In this document: positions 12,274-24,309 of the stretch, piece after piece
Position numbering within the stretch: the stretch's first letter is position 1
Layout of the letters: the number at the start of each line of letters is the position of its first letter
Assembly: GCF_000003195.3 (NCBI RefSeq)
Contig: NC_012870.2
Span: forward strand, 36,396,741 to 36,460,740
Length of the DNA: 64,000 nucleotides
Direction of reading: 5' to 3'
Source: Sorghum bicolor
Taxonomy: Eukaryota > Streptophyta > Magnoliopsida > Poales > Poaceae
Program-made: the position numbers and the translations under genes
The notes under the pieces: model-generated
What the model saw: only the letters and a program-made list of their open reading frames with translations
Told to the model about the DNA's origin: nothing
Database searches by the model: none

Positions 12274-13779
12274 TCATTCATCCGATCTTCTTGCTCCAAT
12301 CCTAGAAAGGTTAGTGACAAGAATACCCGAAGGAATATTTTTTTTTACAATTATCCTTATATGCTCAATACACAAAGTGGCTATGAAATAAATTCCATGC
12401 TCATTAATGTTATCTTCATCTCTAATCTGAATGTTCGGAGTTTCTCCTGGATTGGTCTCACCTATGTCCTCTTCTGTAGTTGGATGAATCTCATCTTCAA
12501 AGGGAGTCAAGAACTCACCATTTGAAATTGAGCCAAAGTCAGAACCTATTAAGGCTTCTTCCTTATCCATCCATTCTACACATTCTAGCCATTTAGAACT
12601 TGTGATCAAAATAGGGGAGGTGTTAGAATTTTCTATATGGCTTAGCTCTCCTTCTATGGCATTACTTGACATGCCATCCTTATGGTCTTCATGACTCCTA
12701 TGGTTTGGTCTTCTTGGTGAATTTCTAGGATCATCATGAGACTGAAAAGAAGAGGGATAAGAGGGATCTCTAAGGTCAAGGATGGATTTAGAACTTGTGA
12801 ACATGGAAGGGGAGTAGATAGAATTGTCTATATGGCTTAGCTCTCCTTCACTTGATATGTCATCCTCGACTTCTTCATGATAGGAACCAGGACATTCTCT
12901 AAGAGAAACATTATTGCAAGGATTTGAATTATCCCTACTGGAAGGTCTCTTATAGAACCAGAAGTCTAAACCATCAGCATCTAAAAGATTTAAGGTCGGA
13001 ATTCCTTCCTCCCTTGGAGAATTTTGGGGTATTGATGGTTTAGGATCGATAGCTAAAGTTTGGGATTGAAGTGGTTGTGATCTGGCTATCGAAACATCTT
13101 CTTCTTGTCTAGGAACTGGTTCTTTCTCTTTCTCAGGGATATAAAAGCTAGGAGACTTTCCGCTCATTAAATCAATCAAATTCCAAGCTTCACTAGCGGA
13201 TAGGTGGTGGAAAGATCCTCCAGAGGCCGCATGAAGGGTTTGCTTATTTTTCCTACTAAGGCCCTCAAAAAAGTGAATTAGAAGAACTTCTTCTGGAATA
13301 GAAAGTTTTGGGCCAGTGAGAGTAAGGTTAATAAAGCGGTCCCATGATTTGCCAAGAGATTCTTCTTCCAGTTGTCTAAAAGAAAGAATCTCACACCGAA
13401 GTTCCACCACTTTGGAGATTGGAAAATATTTAGAAAGAAAACTACTATATAACTCCTTCCAATCTCCATGAACACTCCCTACTTTGAGTTTATACCAATG
13501 TCTAGCTTTTCCCGTTAAAGAGAACGGAAAGAGCTTCCATTTAAGGGTCTCATCGGACATGCCTTCTATGCGAAGGAGGTCACAGACTCGATAAAACTCT
13601 CTTAGGTGTGTGTATGGGTTTTCCTCACCTTTTCCTGAGAAAGGTTGTTTTTGAATAAATTCTATGTATTCGGGGTCTATCTCAAAACTAGATGCTATGA
13701 TAGGCTTTGAAGATTTTGGTGGTTCGAGATGTGTGCCCATAGGTCTATGAAATTCATAGATAGACATGTTTGAATTCAT
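12274..13779 (-). CDS. Athila-like gag polyprotein, 501 aa
   Basis: The ORF is uninterrupted. Its N-terminal third contains a retrotransposon gag domain: FEIDPEYIEFIQKQPFSG, then a block ending LFPFSLTGKARHWY, then FLSKYFPISKV, then HFFEGLSRKNKQTLHAASGG. In Athila elements this protein forms the particle shell and packages element RNA. The C-terminal two-fifths is acidic and serine-rich with the repeated unit GELSHI(D/E)NS, and there is no CCHC zinc knuckle. It starts about 140 bp inside the primer site. Because the ORF is intact in a gag-only element, it could in principle be packaged and copied by pol supplied in trans. Expression is not shown. Confidence 0.8.
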   Translation of the reverse strand: MNSNMSIYEFHRPMGTHLEPPKSSKPIIASSFEIDPEYIEFIQKQPFSGKGEENPYTHLREFYRVCDLLRIEGMSDETLKWKLFPFSLTGKARHWYKLKVGSVHGDWKELYSSFLSKYFPISKVVELRCEILSFRQLEEESLGKSWDRFINLTLTGPKLSIPEEVLLIHFFEGLSRKNKQTLHAASGGSFHHLSASEAWNLIDLMSGKSPSFYIPEKEKEPVPRQEEDVSIARSQPLQSQTLAIDPKPSIPQNSPREEGIPTLNLLDADGLDFWFYKRPSSRDNSNPCNNVSLRECPGSYHEEVEDDISSEGELSHIDNSIYSPSMFTSSKSILDLRDPSYPSSFQSHDDPRNSPRRPNHRSHEDHKDGMSSNAIEGELSHIENSNTSPILITSSKWLECVEWMDKEEALIGSDFGSISNGEFLTPFEDEIHPTTEEDIGETNPGETPNIQIRDEDNINEHGIYFIATLCIEHIRIIVKKNIPSGILVTNLSRIGARRSDE

Positions 13780-13918
13780 AATAGACCAGAGATCAAGGAT
13801 TAGATAAGAAGAAAGAATAGCAGAGATGAGGCAAAGGATAAAAGGAAAATATATATTTTTTTATTTATTTATTTGTTATAAAATGATTAAACTAGTTCGT
13901 AGTCAACTCAGCAACCGT

Positions 13919-13936
13919 TTCCCGGCAACGGCGCCA
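13919..13936 (-). other. Primer-binding site, tRNA-Asp type
   Basis: On the minus strand TGGCGCCGTTGCCGGGAA lies just inside the 5' LTR. This is the aspartate-tRNA site typical of Athila/Tat lineages. Confidence 0.8.
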
Positions 13937-13944
13937 AAAATGCT

Positions 13945-15284
13945 TGTTGACACTTGCTAACACCACTTGAATACTAGGTTGTCATCCCCAACGTGGCACT
14001 AGAGTGTACTATGGTATTTATATGCACACAGATAATCTGCAAGCGCACGGATACCGTTGAAGCTTTTACCCGGTTAAAGGTTTTATCGTATCCACAGGGA
14101 AACGGGAGAACCAACTACGCTCTAACTTAACCAAGATAGATAGATAGGTATAAATAGGAAAGATAGTAGAATTGAATAAGAACAATATTAAAGGTAAGAT
14201 AACAGTGAGTGATAATATGGGAATAGAGAGTAGAGCAATTCTAGTATATGGGCGATGGTAGCAGAATAGAGAGGATAACTATGGTTTCTCTACTTCAAAG
14301 GGGTATGTCTATGTCTGGGACGAACCACGTGATAAGAGTACACCACAAAGGATGCTTATCCATAGGCCGATAAACCCTACCCGTCCTGCTAACGAGAGGT
14401 GGACTACAGGGGACCAACGTAACTATCACCTACGCAGCCTACCACACGATCCAGCTAGTCAGGGGATATCCACAAGTAATCTAGGTCTAAGCACCACGCT
14501 TACACCTATACTACAACTCTAACCTATAGGGTCCTATAGATTAGAAGTACTCAAAAGAGTTGTGAACCAGAACATACATGATTAGTAATTGCATAATGAA
14601 TTAGAAGTAGATTACTAGAGTCATCCCATGAGCAAGCTTGATTAGAGCTTGATCATGGCGAAGTACAACCGGAGGAAGAACCGACAGGCCGGCCTCTCCT
14701 CTAATCCTCCTTCGCTCTCCATCTCGCTACTATCTAGATCTACTCTAGTTTAGAGAAGAGAGGAGAGCTCTCATCTCTAAACCCTAGCTTTTGCTCTGTC
14801 TATGAATAATGAATAATGATCAAGGGGTGCCTCCTCCAGGGGCCAGGGGGTCTGGTTTTATAGTCCCCTCAAGTGAACCTGGGCCGTCGGATCAAACCGA
14901 CATTGATTGAACGGTTATTCTTGATCCTTTAGGTCGGTGGAGCATAATCCGCGAGATTGAGCGTGATTGGCCGAAAAAGGTGGGCGGGCGCCCTAAGGAC
15001 TTGGGCGGGCGCCCTGTCCCTGACTCTGTTCGGTCTCCGCTTCCTTCCCGTGGCTTCTGGAGTCTTCTAGATGTAAGATAATTGCGCGGCACGTTGATAT
15101 CTCTATGTAATCCCGACGTGTGGGCCTTTCTTCCTTATTTCCTGATAACCCCCTATAGAAATAGACAAACACCAAAACTCGTGGAATTCTGTCAGATAAA
15201 ACCGTAAGTCTTGATGTTGATTTCATTTGGATCCTTTTCTTTGTTTATTTGATAGTTAAATTTGATACTTAAGGACCGTCAACA
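13945..15284 (-). repeat. 5' LTR of Athila-like copy 1
   Basis: It has the same length as its partner (1340 bp) and the same TGTTGAC and GTCAACA ends. It is adjacent to the primer-binding site. Confidence 0.9.
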
Positions 15285-15289
15285 ATCAT

Positions 15290-16123
15290 AACATGACGGA
15301 AAAAATTTCGTTGTCACAAATAGGGGAGAGCCATGTTTTTTTGTGACGACGTTGGTTTTGTGTCACATAAAGCCATCAAATGTCGTCATATAATGTCTAT
15401 CGTCGTCAGCCATTTGTCCATTGCTTTTTTGTGACGCTGGGAAATATCCTTTTATGACTGATTAGTGTTGTCACTTTTAGTTACTTCAATAATTTACCTT
15501 TCCCCATGTTACTATACCCCTGAAGGTGGAGCCGAGCGTTGACCATTTCATTCCCCATCGCCACCGTCCCTTATCTAAACAAGGCCAGGAGCGGAGGGGC
15601 TCTGCGCGGCGTCTGCGACGTGGAGGGAGCTACGCGGCACCGGCGTCGGTGGCGGCGAGGAGGGAGCTGCGCGGCGGCGGTGGCGCTGCGTGGGGAAGCG
15701 AAGGACGGGCTACACGGTGCCGCTTGGGGATGTACCCTAGCTCGGACTCCGGCTGGGCGGAGGGAGCGCGTCAGCCGGCCGGCCAGCGCGGTTCTCCGGT
15801 AAACGCCTCGACGTCATCCCGCCGCTCGAACTCAGGTGCTCACGGCCTGCTGCTGCCATTCCCCTCCCCTTCCCCCTCTATTTGTTCTGCAATGGCGCCT
15901 CCTTCCCCCTATTTCTCTTTGCTATTGAATCGGAGTAAGAGGCAATAGAGTGTACAAGAAGTTTGAGGAAACGAGCCCTTGATTTGATTGATGCCAAGCT
16001 AAATTTATACTAAATTGGTCCTCCCTGTTTCTTTTTTAAGTATATGAGCTCATAATATGAATATGTCTTTGCATATCTTGTTAGTATGAATTTGTCTGAG
16101 CATATGTCTTTCAATCAGGCCTC
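15290..16123 (+). other. CACTA subterminal repeats and upstream region of the GRF gene
   Basis: Positions 15290-15440 hold GTGACG/CGTCAC motifs of the CACTA subterminal array. From about 15500 to 15950 the sequence becomes GC-rich with leader-like character, then AT-rich up to a start codon at 16124. Open frames at 15526-15948 have no family resemblance and are probably untranslated leader or promoter. Confidence 0.5.
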
Positions 16124-16735
16124 ATGTCGCAGGCGTCGTCATCTAGCACTCGCAATCAGCAGTCAGCTAGGGTTGTCCACCAGCCCGGACCCCTTGTTGT
16201 TCATGATGCAGCACCTCTGGCTGCAGCTGTCGATCTGGATCCAGCGATCGATGAAGTGTCCAAGTTGCCATTGATAATGTGCCCAGAATGTAGGGACGTG
16301 AGAGTGTTTGGTGCCACTACGACACAATCTCAGTATAACAATGGAAAGAGATTCTTCAAGTGCCCCAGGAAGAACTATGTGAGTATAGTGGTTCTAGTTT
16401 GAGTACCCCAAATTTAAATCTTGTTTACTCAAAATTCATTGTTGCTTGTGGTTCTAATTTGGATGTAGGGGAAATGTCATAGCTATTGGTTTGAGGAAGA
16501 ATATGTGGTCTTCCTTCGTGACAATGGATATATTTCGTCAGCTTTGACGATGTCTGAAGTTCCTGAGGCTGTGGAAAAAACTCAAAGCTTGGAGCACCTA
16601 AACAAGTTGAAGGAAATGGTAGGCACGAACAGGGATGGCCTAGGAAGCTGCATTTGTCTTGTTTGTGGATGTGTGAATGTAACACTATTTCTAGTATTGG
16701 CCATTGTCTTGGTTGTAGCTGTAGTGTTCAAGTAG
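16124..16735 (+). CDS. GRF-type zinc-finger protein with C-terminal membrane anchor (two exons)
   Basis: Two exons, 16124-16378 and 16469-16735, join in phase across a GTGAGT...GTAG intron to give 173 aa without a stop. Residues about 48-100 form a GRF zinc finger: C53 and C56 in LIMCPEC, the GKRFFKCP block with C80, then C88 followed by YWFEEEY. GRF fingers in other proteins bind single-stranded nucleic acid. Residues about 147-172 are a hydrophobic stretch rich in V, L and A ending the protein, which reads as a tail anchor. The gene sits between the left end and the transposase of the CACTA, in the opposite orientation to TNP2. It is probably a captured or element-resident gene. Its role in transposition is unknown. 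Confidence 0.7.
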
Positions 16736-17302
16736 TCAATGGCCGTGAGTATGGGCCTTTGTGTTGAAACTGTAGTGTTGAAGATGATGAAGATGTGAAT
16801 GTTGAACCTATTATGGTGGATGTATGAAATGTGGGCCTATGAGCAATTGGACCTATTTTGTGCATTGCTTCTTTATGTTGTAAATGAAGGGCAATTTTGC
16901 TTATGATGTTTGACTATTGTTGGAACAATTGTTAGAATACTCCAGCTGTACATTTTGTGACGGTTCTGGATCAATTTGTGACGGTTTTGTTGGTTTTGTC
17001 ACAGTTTTTGAACCTTTTGTGACAAAAAAACTGGAAACAGAACATGGTCCATGTGAAATCTGGACAGAACAACATGTTAGGAAATATGGGCACTATAACT
17101 TGCATCACACATCAAGTATCCACTAAAAACAGACTCATTGCATATAAGGTCTTACAAGTTTATAGTTGAGATTCAAATCTGGACACACATAAAGTAATTT
17201 GCAACACACATTCAAACAATGTCTTACATCTAGGACACATCAACTAAAGTGGACAGTGTTACAGTTACATGATTCAGGTACTTAAAATAGTAGGGCGTTG
17301 TC
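16736..17302. other. CACTA spacer between the GRF gene and TNP2, with internal TGTGACGG motifs
   Basis: No coding frame is supported. Three motif copies of the subterminal type (TTTTGTGACGG, TTTGTGACGG, TTTTGTGACA) lie at about 16955-17025, between the convergent ends of the GRF gene and the TNP2 gene. Confidence 0.55.
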
Positions 17303-20300
17303 TCATTCGCTGTCTTCTCCTACATCACTGTCTTCTCCTAATGTGTTGTCTTCTTCTGGACTATGGTACTCCAGGAAGGTTTCATCTTCATCTTCACCTT
17401 CATCTGCACCTATGCAAGTTGCTTCATCAACTTGTGTTTTCTGTTTTTGTTGACGGATGGTCTCGACGAGGTCTCTACTTATAGGGCTGCCTGGTTCATT
17501 CTCTGTGTGCAATAAATCCAACTCGGGATCAATGTCTCTCACTTCACCCTCTGACGGTGAAATGTTCTCCTCTTGGTATGCCTCCTGACATCTCATCTGT
17601 ATTTGTTCAATTAGTGGTTGGTTTGTGTCAGACTCTTTGACATCAAATATATGTCGGTGGCCAAATTCTTGTAACACTCTCCAACTTGGACCAAACTTGG
17701 TATCTTCTAAGAAAAATACTTGTGAAGCATCTGTGGCCATAATGAAAGGATCATTCTTGTACCATCGACCTTGGATGTTTATGCTCTTGAAGTAACCATC
17801 ATCTTTCATTTTGTATGTCCTTCCCTCAAGATTGTACCATTCACACCGTAATAAGATAACAGTTCTACTCCCTCTAATGTTGTTACTATAACTCAACTCA
17901 ACTATATCTGTGATTGTCCCATAGAAGTCAATTGTGTCATCACCGTGAGTACCTGCAGTTTTGATGGTGGAGTTCTGTGTCTTCTTGTGCTCATCACGAG
18001 CCGAAGTGTGGTACCGTACCCCATTTATTATACAGGTTGTGTACGAACGCACTCGTCGAACCGGCCGGCATGCTAGTGAGTACAGGTCTTCGTCAACAGG
18101 TGTTGTGGCTTCGTATTTCAATCTAGTAATCTGCATTGCATCATAATTAACATAGAAAATAAGTGAGTTTCAAAATGTATTGTATCATAATTTATGTTTT
18201 AGAAGTTGCACATACATGATCCTCGAACCATGCAGCAAATTTTGTTGACATCATTTTATCAACATTGTTGACCCCTTGTTGTTCTAATTCTTGCCTGTAC
18301 ATGCTGTAAAGGAAGAAGATAATTAGCTTTTTGTGACATTAGTATTGAATAAAGATGGCTGAAATGACATGAAGTACTCACTCTTTGTATCCTTCAACCT
18401 CCTCACAGTTATTTAGAACAAACCAAACCATGGAGTCATAGTCTTTGTCTTCATGAAGTTTTGAACCACCCAATAGGTTAATAGCATGACCAAAAATTGA
18501 GTAACCATTGGGTGAAATGTTCTTTTCTGCATCTAAGTTTCTTTCAGGCCTAGTGAACCTATTAATGATGTCACTGAAGTATGTTGAGCACTGGGTCATA
18601 CACTCATATGCAGTGTATGCCCCTGCAATACATCCTTCAGGTCTCCCTTGATTGCGGACAAAACGCTTAAAAGTGCCCAACCTTCTCTCAATGGGGTACT
18701 TCCATCCATACTGCACCGGTCCCCTAAGGAGTGCCTCATCAGGTAAGTGTACTGCTAGGTGAACCATAACATCAAAGAATGCTGGAGGATAAATTTTCTC
18801 TAGCTTGCAAAGTATTTCCACAATATCCTCCTTCATCTTGAGTAGTGAACCTATAGCGTTTTGGAGCAAAGTTGTCTAAAAAACCTACCCAATTCAGCAA
18901 TTACTTCGTATACAACTTTGCGCACCAAACCACGGAGGCCAACTCGTAAGATACGTTGCAGCATTACATGACAGTCATGTGTTTTCAGCCCATGCATAGA
19001 TCCTGCTCCCTCCATATTAATACATCTTGATATATTGGAGGCATAGCCATCTGGAAACTTAACATTGCTCACAAATTCCAAGAATGTCTTCTTGTCTTCT
19101 GGTTTTAGAACATAACAAGCTCTTGGCTTTGATGATGAACTACCACTGTCATCTAGCAAATGAAGCTCTTTTCTTATACATCTGTCCTCCAAATCAAGTC
19201 TAGCATTGATGGTGTCCTTTGTCTTGTATGGAATATTAAGTAGAGTTGCCAAAATGTTTTCACATATGTTTTTCTATATGTGCATAACATCAAGGTTGTG
19301 TTGTAGCTTCAGTTTTGGCCAGTATTCCAAATCATACAGGCTAACCTTCAGATGCCATACTGGTTCATCTTCATCACGGCGTCGTTTTCTTGATTTTGGC
19401 TTATTTGGATTCTTGCCTGTCACATAGCCAATTGCGTTCAACCTTGCCATCACCTCATCTACACTAAATTTCCTTGGCTTCTCTCTTTTTTCATGCTTGC
19501 CATTGAAAGATTTGTTGGTCCTCCATTGATGGTTTTCAGGGAGGAACCGTCTATAGTCTATGAAACCAATTTTGTTTCTAAGGCTGCAGGAGCATGGATT
19601 CTCATCACAGTACACACATGCAAAGTAACCCTTAGTGGTTCTGCCTGACATTGTGCCTAATGCAGGGTAGTCATGGATTCCCCATAGAATCGCTGCACGC
19701 AACTTGAAGTCTTTGCCTTCAACTGCATCATAAGTTTTTACACCCTTCCAGAGCTCTATCATGTCTGCTATCAAAGGCTGCATGAACACATGGAAATCTT
19801 TGCCATGTGACTTTTTGTCTGGAATTAGTAAAGCAAGCATATAATTGGATTGGTCCATACACATCCATGGTGGAAAATTGTATGGTACCACTATCACCGG
19901 CCATATGCTGTATGAATTGCTCATGTGACCAAATGGGTTAAATCCATCAGTAGCAATGCCTAGCCTCAAACTACGGGGATCATCTGAAAAATACTTGAAT
20001 GTCTCATCAAAATCTTTCCAAGCTTCCCCATCAGCCGGATGTCTCAATTCATTCAGAACTACTACCCTCTTTTCCTTGTGCCATCTTGCATACTGTGCCC
20101 GCTGCTTTGACATGAAAAGCCTTTGAAGGCGTGGAATTATGGGAAAGTAACGGAGGACCTTGTGAGGAACCTTCTTTCTGCCATCCTTGTTGACTTTCCA
20201 TCTTGTGAAGCCACAAACTGGGCAATGTTGATCAGTTTTGTGGTCCCCCCAAAACAAGGCACAATCATACTTGCACACATTAATAGAAACATAACCAAAA

Positions 20301-20322
20301 CCAAGCTTCCGGAGGAGAGCTT

Positions 20323-21602
20323 TGTTGACGGTCCTTAGTGCTCATATTTAACCATTAATTAATCATAGAAAAGGATCCAAATGCAACCAACACCTAGACT
20401 TAGGGTTTTATCTGACAGAATTCCACAAGTTTTGGTGTTTGTCTATTTCTGCAGGGGGTTATCAGGAAATACGGAAGAAAGGCCCACACGTCGGGTTTAC
20501 ATAGAGATATTAACGTGCCGCGCAATTTTCTATCACCTAGAAGACTCCAGAAGCCACGGGACCGAAGCGGAAGCCGAGAGGCCTCAGGGACAGGGCGCCC
20601 GCCCTAGTCCTGAGGGCGCCCGCCCACCTCTTTCCACCAATCAGGGTGAAGTTCGAGGATCATGCTCCACCGACCTAATACTTCAAGGAAAACCACACGA
20701 TCAATGTCGGTTTGATCCGACGGCCCAGATTCACTTGAAGGGACTATAAAACCAGACCCCCCTGGCCCCTGGAGATCATACCTCTTCTACAGAATCAAAG
20801 CTAGGGTTTCAATTCTTCATCCAAGTAGAGAGGATCCCTCTAGTTCTTCTAGTTCTACCTCTAGTTCATCTAGATCTAGTTCTAGTTCATCTAGTTCTAG
20901 TTCTAGTTCCTCTAGTTCTAGTTCTAGTTAGTTCTAGTTGTAATCTAGAAAATAGGGAGAGAGAAGAGGAGAGCGGAGGAGGAGCCGGATCTGTCGGATC
21001 TTCCTCAACATTATACTTTTGCAGCATCTGGTTCGTTCTTCATCGTTCTCTAGGTTCTTCAATTCATAATTCCTGAGTTCTTTAATTACTTTTATTTACA
21101 TTCAAGTTATTTATTGGATTCCTGCTTGCATCAAGTGCTCTAGTCTTTATAACGCTAGAGTAGTAATTAATAGACTAGACGTGGTGTTTAGTCTTGCAAT
21201 TACCTGGAATTGCACCCAATCCTGCGGATTGTTGTGGTAGCCTTAGGGTAGTGACAGCCCTAACGGTCGACGTTTTCCACCACGTTCGGATCGGTGTTTG
21301 TAGGACCGTAGTCAGACCTTCCTAGCCCCCTTCTCATCTCTTTCCGTGGTTAGTGCTCTGATGTCCCGATATAGATAATCTTGAAGTAATTCTTGATTCT
21401 TAGATCAACTAGAGAACTCTCAGGAAACTTCCTCTTTTCCCAATAAAAATAATTATATAGTTATCCTTTGGCGATCTTGGATCTTAATAAGTACACTCAC
21501 GTTCTCTGTGGAAAATCGATACTCTGGAATACTCCCGGGTGAAAGCTACATCGGTATCCGTGCGCTTGCGGATTTTTCTGTTTGCGTTTAAAATACCCAA
21601 GA
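20323..21602 (+). repeat. 5' LTR of Athila-like copy 2
   Basis: It begins TGTTGACGG. Its last bases read CCAAGA where the partner has CCAACA. An imperfect CTAGTT hexamer microsatellite lies at about 20840-20940. Confidence 0.9.
20838..20940 (+). repeat. CTAGTT-type microsatellite in the LTR
   Basis: The tract is an imperfect run of TCTAGT/TCATCTAG units. The equivalent tract lies at about 27192-27300 in the 3' LTR, so it predates this insertion. Confidence 0.8.
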
Positions 21603-21609
21603 AGCTCTC

Positions 21610-21627
21610 TGGCGCCGTTGCCGGGGA
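21610..21627 (+). other. Primer-binding site, tRNA-Asp type
   Basis: TGGCGCCGTTGCCGGGGA lies seven bases after the LTR. Confidence 0.85.
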
Positions 21628-21720
21628 ACGGTAGCTGTGCTAGTTTCGAACCAAGTCGTCCGTGTATCCTTTTTCTTTTCCTTTTTTACCACACTCACCT
21701 TACCATTTTCACCGTACCAC

Positions 21721-22170
21721 ATGGATTTCACTCTAAGCATTAATGAGCATGGAATTTATTTCATAACCACTTCATTTACTCCACGCTCATATGCAACATC
21801 TTCACAATCCATTGGTCTCTCCAACATCACCACATTCGAGATCTCCAACCCCCTCTTCCTTTCTATTTATAAAAACTTTAAAAGGGCGGTTGTCGATGCA
21901 TATGTTTATAATAAATTTTGCAGATCTCGTTGAGTTGATCTTGATATAGGTCAGCGTTGGAGGGGAAACCACTTCACTGACATAAATTGATGGTTTCCCA
22001 AGGACAAGCTTAGTGTCCTAAAACAAGCACCGATCAGATTGTAACATGAGCTTTTAATTATTTGCAACATTAACTTGTGTATTGAGCATATAAGGATAAT
22101 TGTAAAAAAATTCCTTCGGGTATTCTTGTCACTAACCTTTCCAGGATTGGAGCAAGAAGATCGGATGAAT
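21721..22170 (+). pseudogene. Gag remnant of Athila-like copy 2
   Basis: The fragment contains an INEHGIYFI block and, near 22080-22170, IEHIRIIVKK, SGILVTNLS and ARRSDE-like codons. These match the C terminus of the gag at 12274-13779. The gag domain itself is absent, so most of the gene has been deleted. Confidence 0.65.
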
Positions 22171-23400
22171 GACAAGCACAAGGTATGTACAACCAATCAT
22201 CATACAACATTGAATTAAATTCATCCAAACTTGAATTTTGCAAAATTCAAGCTTGGGGGAGTACTTTACATAAAAACATCCTTTGCCATGTTGCTATATT
22301 GGTTGACCCTACCATTGAGACAAGCTCAATTTGTTAAATACTAATCACACTACTTCATCTCCACTTGAGTAGATCTCTATAAATGCTCTCATGCTACCTT
22401 TATTTGCTTTAGTATATGTCTAGGTTTTGAGTAGTTTCATTTATCTCTTAATTGAGCTTGGTGCTTAGTTTAGGAATGATGATCTTACTTCCAAGGGGTT
22501 TTAAATTAAGCATGGTGCTTAGGTTAAAAAAGCCCTCCTGAATCAAATTAGACATGGTGTCTAGGTTGATTTTTGAGCCGATAGTATGCTATAGTAGATA
22601 TGGGATATTTTGTTGGACTAACTCCTGCAGAAAAACATTCAATATCGACCTGGGAAGTCCTGAGATAAACTCACATTGGAGACAAAGATAGAGACACATG
22701 AAGGTTAACAATTTACACAAGGAAGGCATAGCTCACAAGAGATGATCCATGGAGGGTGCCACAAACACGATGCACAACCGCTAAGAGAGGAAAGCTTCCA
22801 CAAGGTGATACTGTACCATCACTCTTCAAGTAAGGTAACATCTTAAGGTACATGACTATCACTTCTATAAGCTTCTCCTTGGTTCTGGCATTCACATGAA
22901 TAAAAGAGACAAACATGTATGATTTACAATTCTAGATTAACCAAGCCAATCGATTCAATATGTTTAGTCCTTTCACCTTTGTGATCCCACACTAAATGTT
23001 GCACACACAATCTTTGGAAGTTATATATAAAAAAAAAGAGAGATAAGTATAGATAGATTATCTTTCCATTAGGTTGAGTGATCTGATCTGACGAATGTTT
23101 TAAATGCTACACTCATGATCTTATTATCCATCAACTTTGTCTTGCTCACTATGCTTAAGGTTAGAGAAGAACAAATACACTTTTGGTTCTGTTGGTGTTT
23201 TCCACCAACAGGGCCCATGCACTTGATCTCTGCCTTGTCTATGAGCAGGTACACTTCGAGCAAAATATGAAGGACTTTTACAACTCCCAGACTCCACTAA
23301 GTGAAGAACCTAGATCTACGAGCACAAACACACTGGAGATACTGGACACTCAGGCAATCACTGCCCTGAGATGCTTGAGGACGTAACTACTGGAGTAACC
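22171..23400 (+). other. Non-coding internal region of Athila-like copy 2, first part
   Basis: It includes a perfect 22-bp palindrome (22230-22251) immediately followed by a GCTTGGGGGAG motif. It also includes sequence shared in inverted orientation with about 11.7-12.2 kb. No convincing gene is seen. Confidence 0.5.
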
Positions 23401-23402
23401 TC

Positions 23403-24309
23403 GTTGTGGAAGTAATTACTGACCTTCTGCCAGTCAAGAGAGACAACCTAGGACGCCCCGTCATTCCGATCTCCATCGGCATGGTGGACTTCCCAGAAGC
23501 ACTCTACGACTTTGGCTCAAGCGTCAACATTATGCCCAAGGTACTCTATGAAAAAATTCTTTACACATCCTTTACTAGAAACAACCGTGTGCTTGCAGCC
23601 TGCAGATCAGACACTAAGTTTCCCAAAGGGAATATTAAAGAACCTCTACGTCCGAGTTGGTACCTTGTATGCCCCAGCAAACTTCATGGTGATAGAGACT
23701 GGTACTGATGAGAGGGCACCCATCTTAGGGAGGCCATTCCTGAACACCTCAGGAGCTGTCATCTACGCTAGTGCTGCCAAGATTAGTTTCTACATCAAGG
23801 GGAGGAAGGAGACGTTTTCCTTCAAGAACAAGACTACACAAATCTCAGAGCAATCCCGACATGAACCAAGGAAGAGGACCAACAGGAGGAACATGAACAA
23901 GCAAAAGTGGACCGAGTCACTAAGATGGTCACTGCAGTTCAAGGAGGTCAAGATCGTCGACTTAAGTCACCGTTCCCGACCAAAAAGGACGACCCAGTCA
24001 CCTATCAGCTCCTATTCAGAACCGTGCCCCTAAAACCGACATACATTCAGCTTCAGATGGCAGATCAGACATTCTGAAAGATTGAAGGTTATTGACATGG
24101 GAGAAGATGAGTACGATCCACCCATCATCCTTGGAAGACCGTTCTTTAGCACCATTAAAGCAATTATATACATTGGAACCAGAGAAGTCCACATGCACTT
24201 CCCCTCAGAGAAGGTACGCCACTGTTTTACTAACCCTAACTATATAGTTGAAGACTCTAAGCAGGTCAGGACAAGAAGACGACGGCGCAACCGCAACCAG
24301 AGAAGGTAA
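23403..24309 (+). pseudogene. Athila-type aspartic protease remnant
   Basis: Near 23412-23560 one frame reads ITDLLPVKRDNLGRPVIPISIG and then a YDFGSSVNIMPKVLYE block. This is the Athila-type protease signature with the D-x-G-S/A-S-V-N active-site pattern. Frameshifts follow, but later blocks (RAPILGRPFLNTSGAVIYA at about 23710-23770 and PPIILGRPFFSTIKAIIYIG at about 24118-24180) repeat the flap/C-terminal signature LGRPF twice. Retropepsins process gag-pol polyproteins. Two LGRPF blocks suggest a partial duplication or a rearranged domain. The gene is not functional as read. Confidence 0.7.

Larger units (their letters stand above)
7950..15284 (-). mobile_element. Athila-like LTR retrotransposon, gag-only copy
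   Basis: Two 1340-bp LTRs (7950-9289 and 13945-15284), differing at about 25 positions by eye, bound an internal region. That region has a tRNA-Asp-type primer site on the minus strand and a single long gag ORF. The 5-bp duplication ATCAT lies at 7945-7949 and 15285-15289. No protease, reverse transcriptase, integrase or env-like frame is visible, so it is non-autonomous. Confidence 0.9.

Noticed and set aside
15526..15948. Separate gene upstream of the GRF gene
   Set aside because: Two overlapping frames are both open and compositionally biased; the stretch reads as an untranslated leader or promoter.
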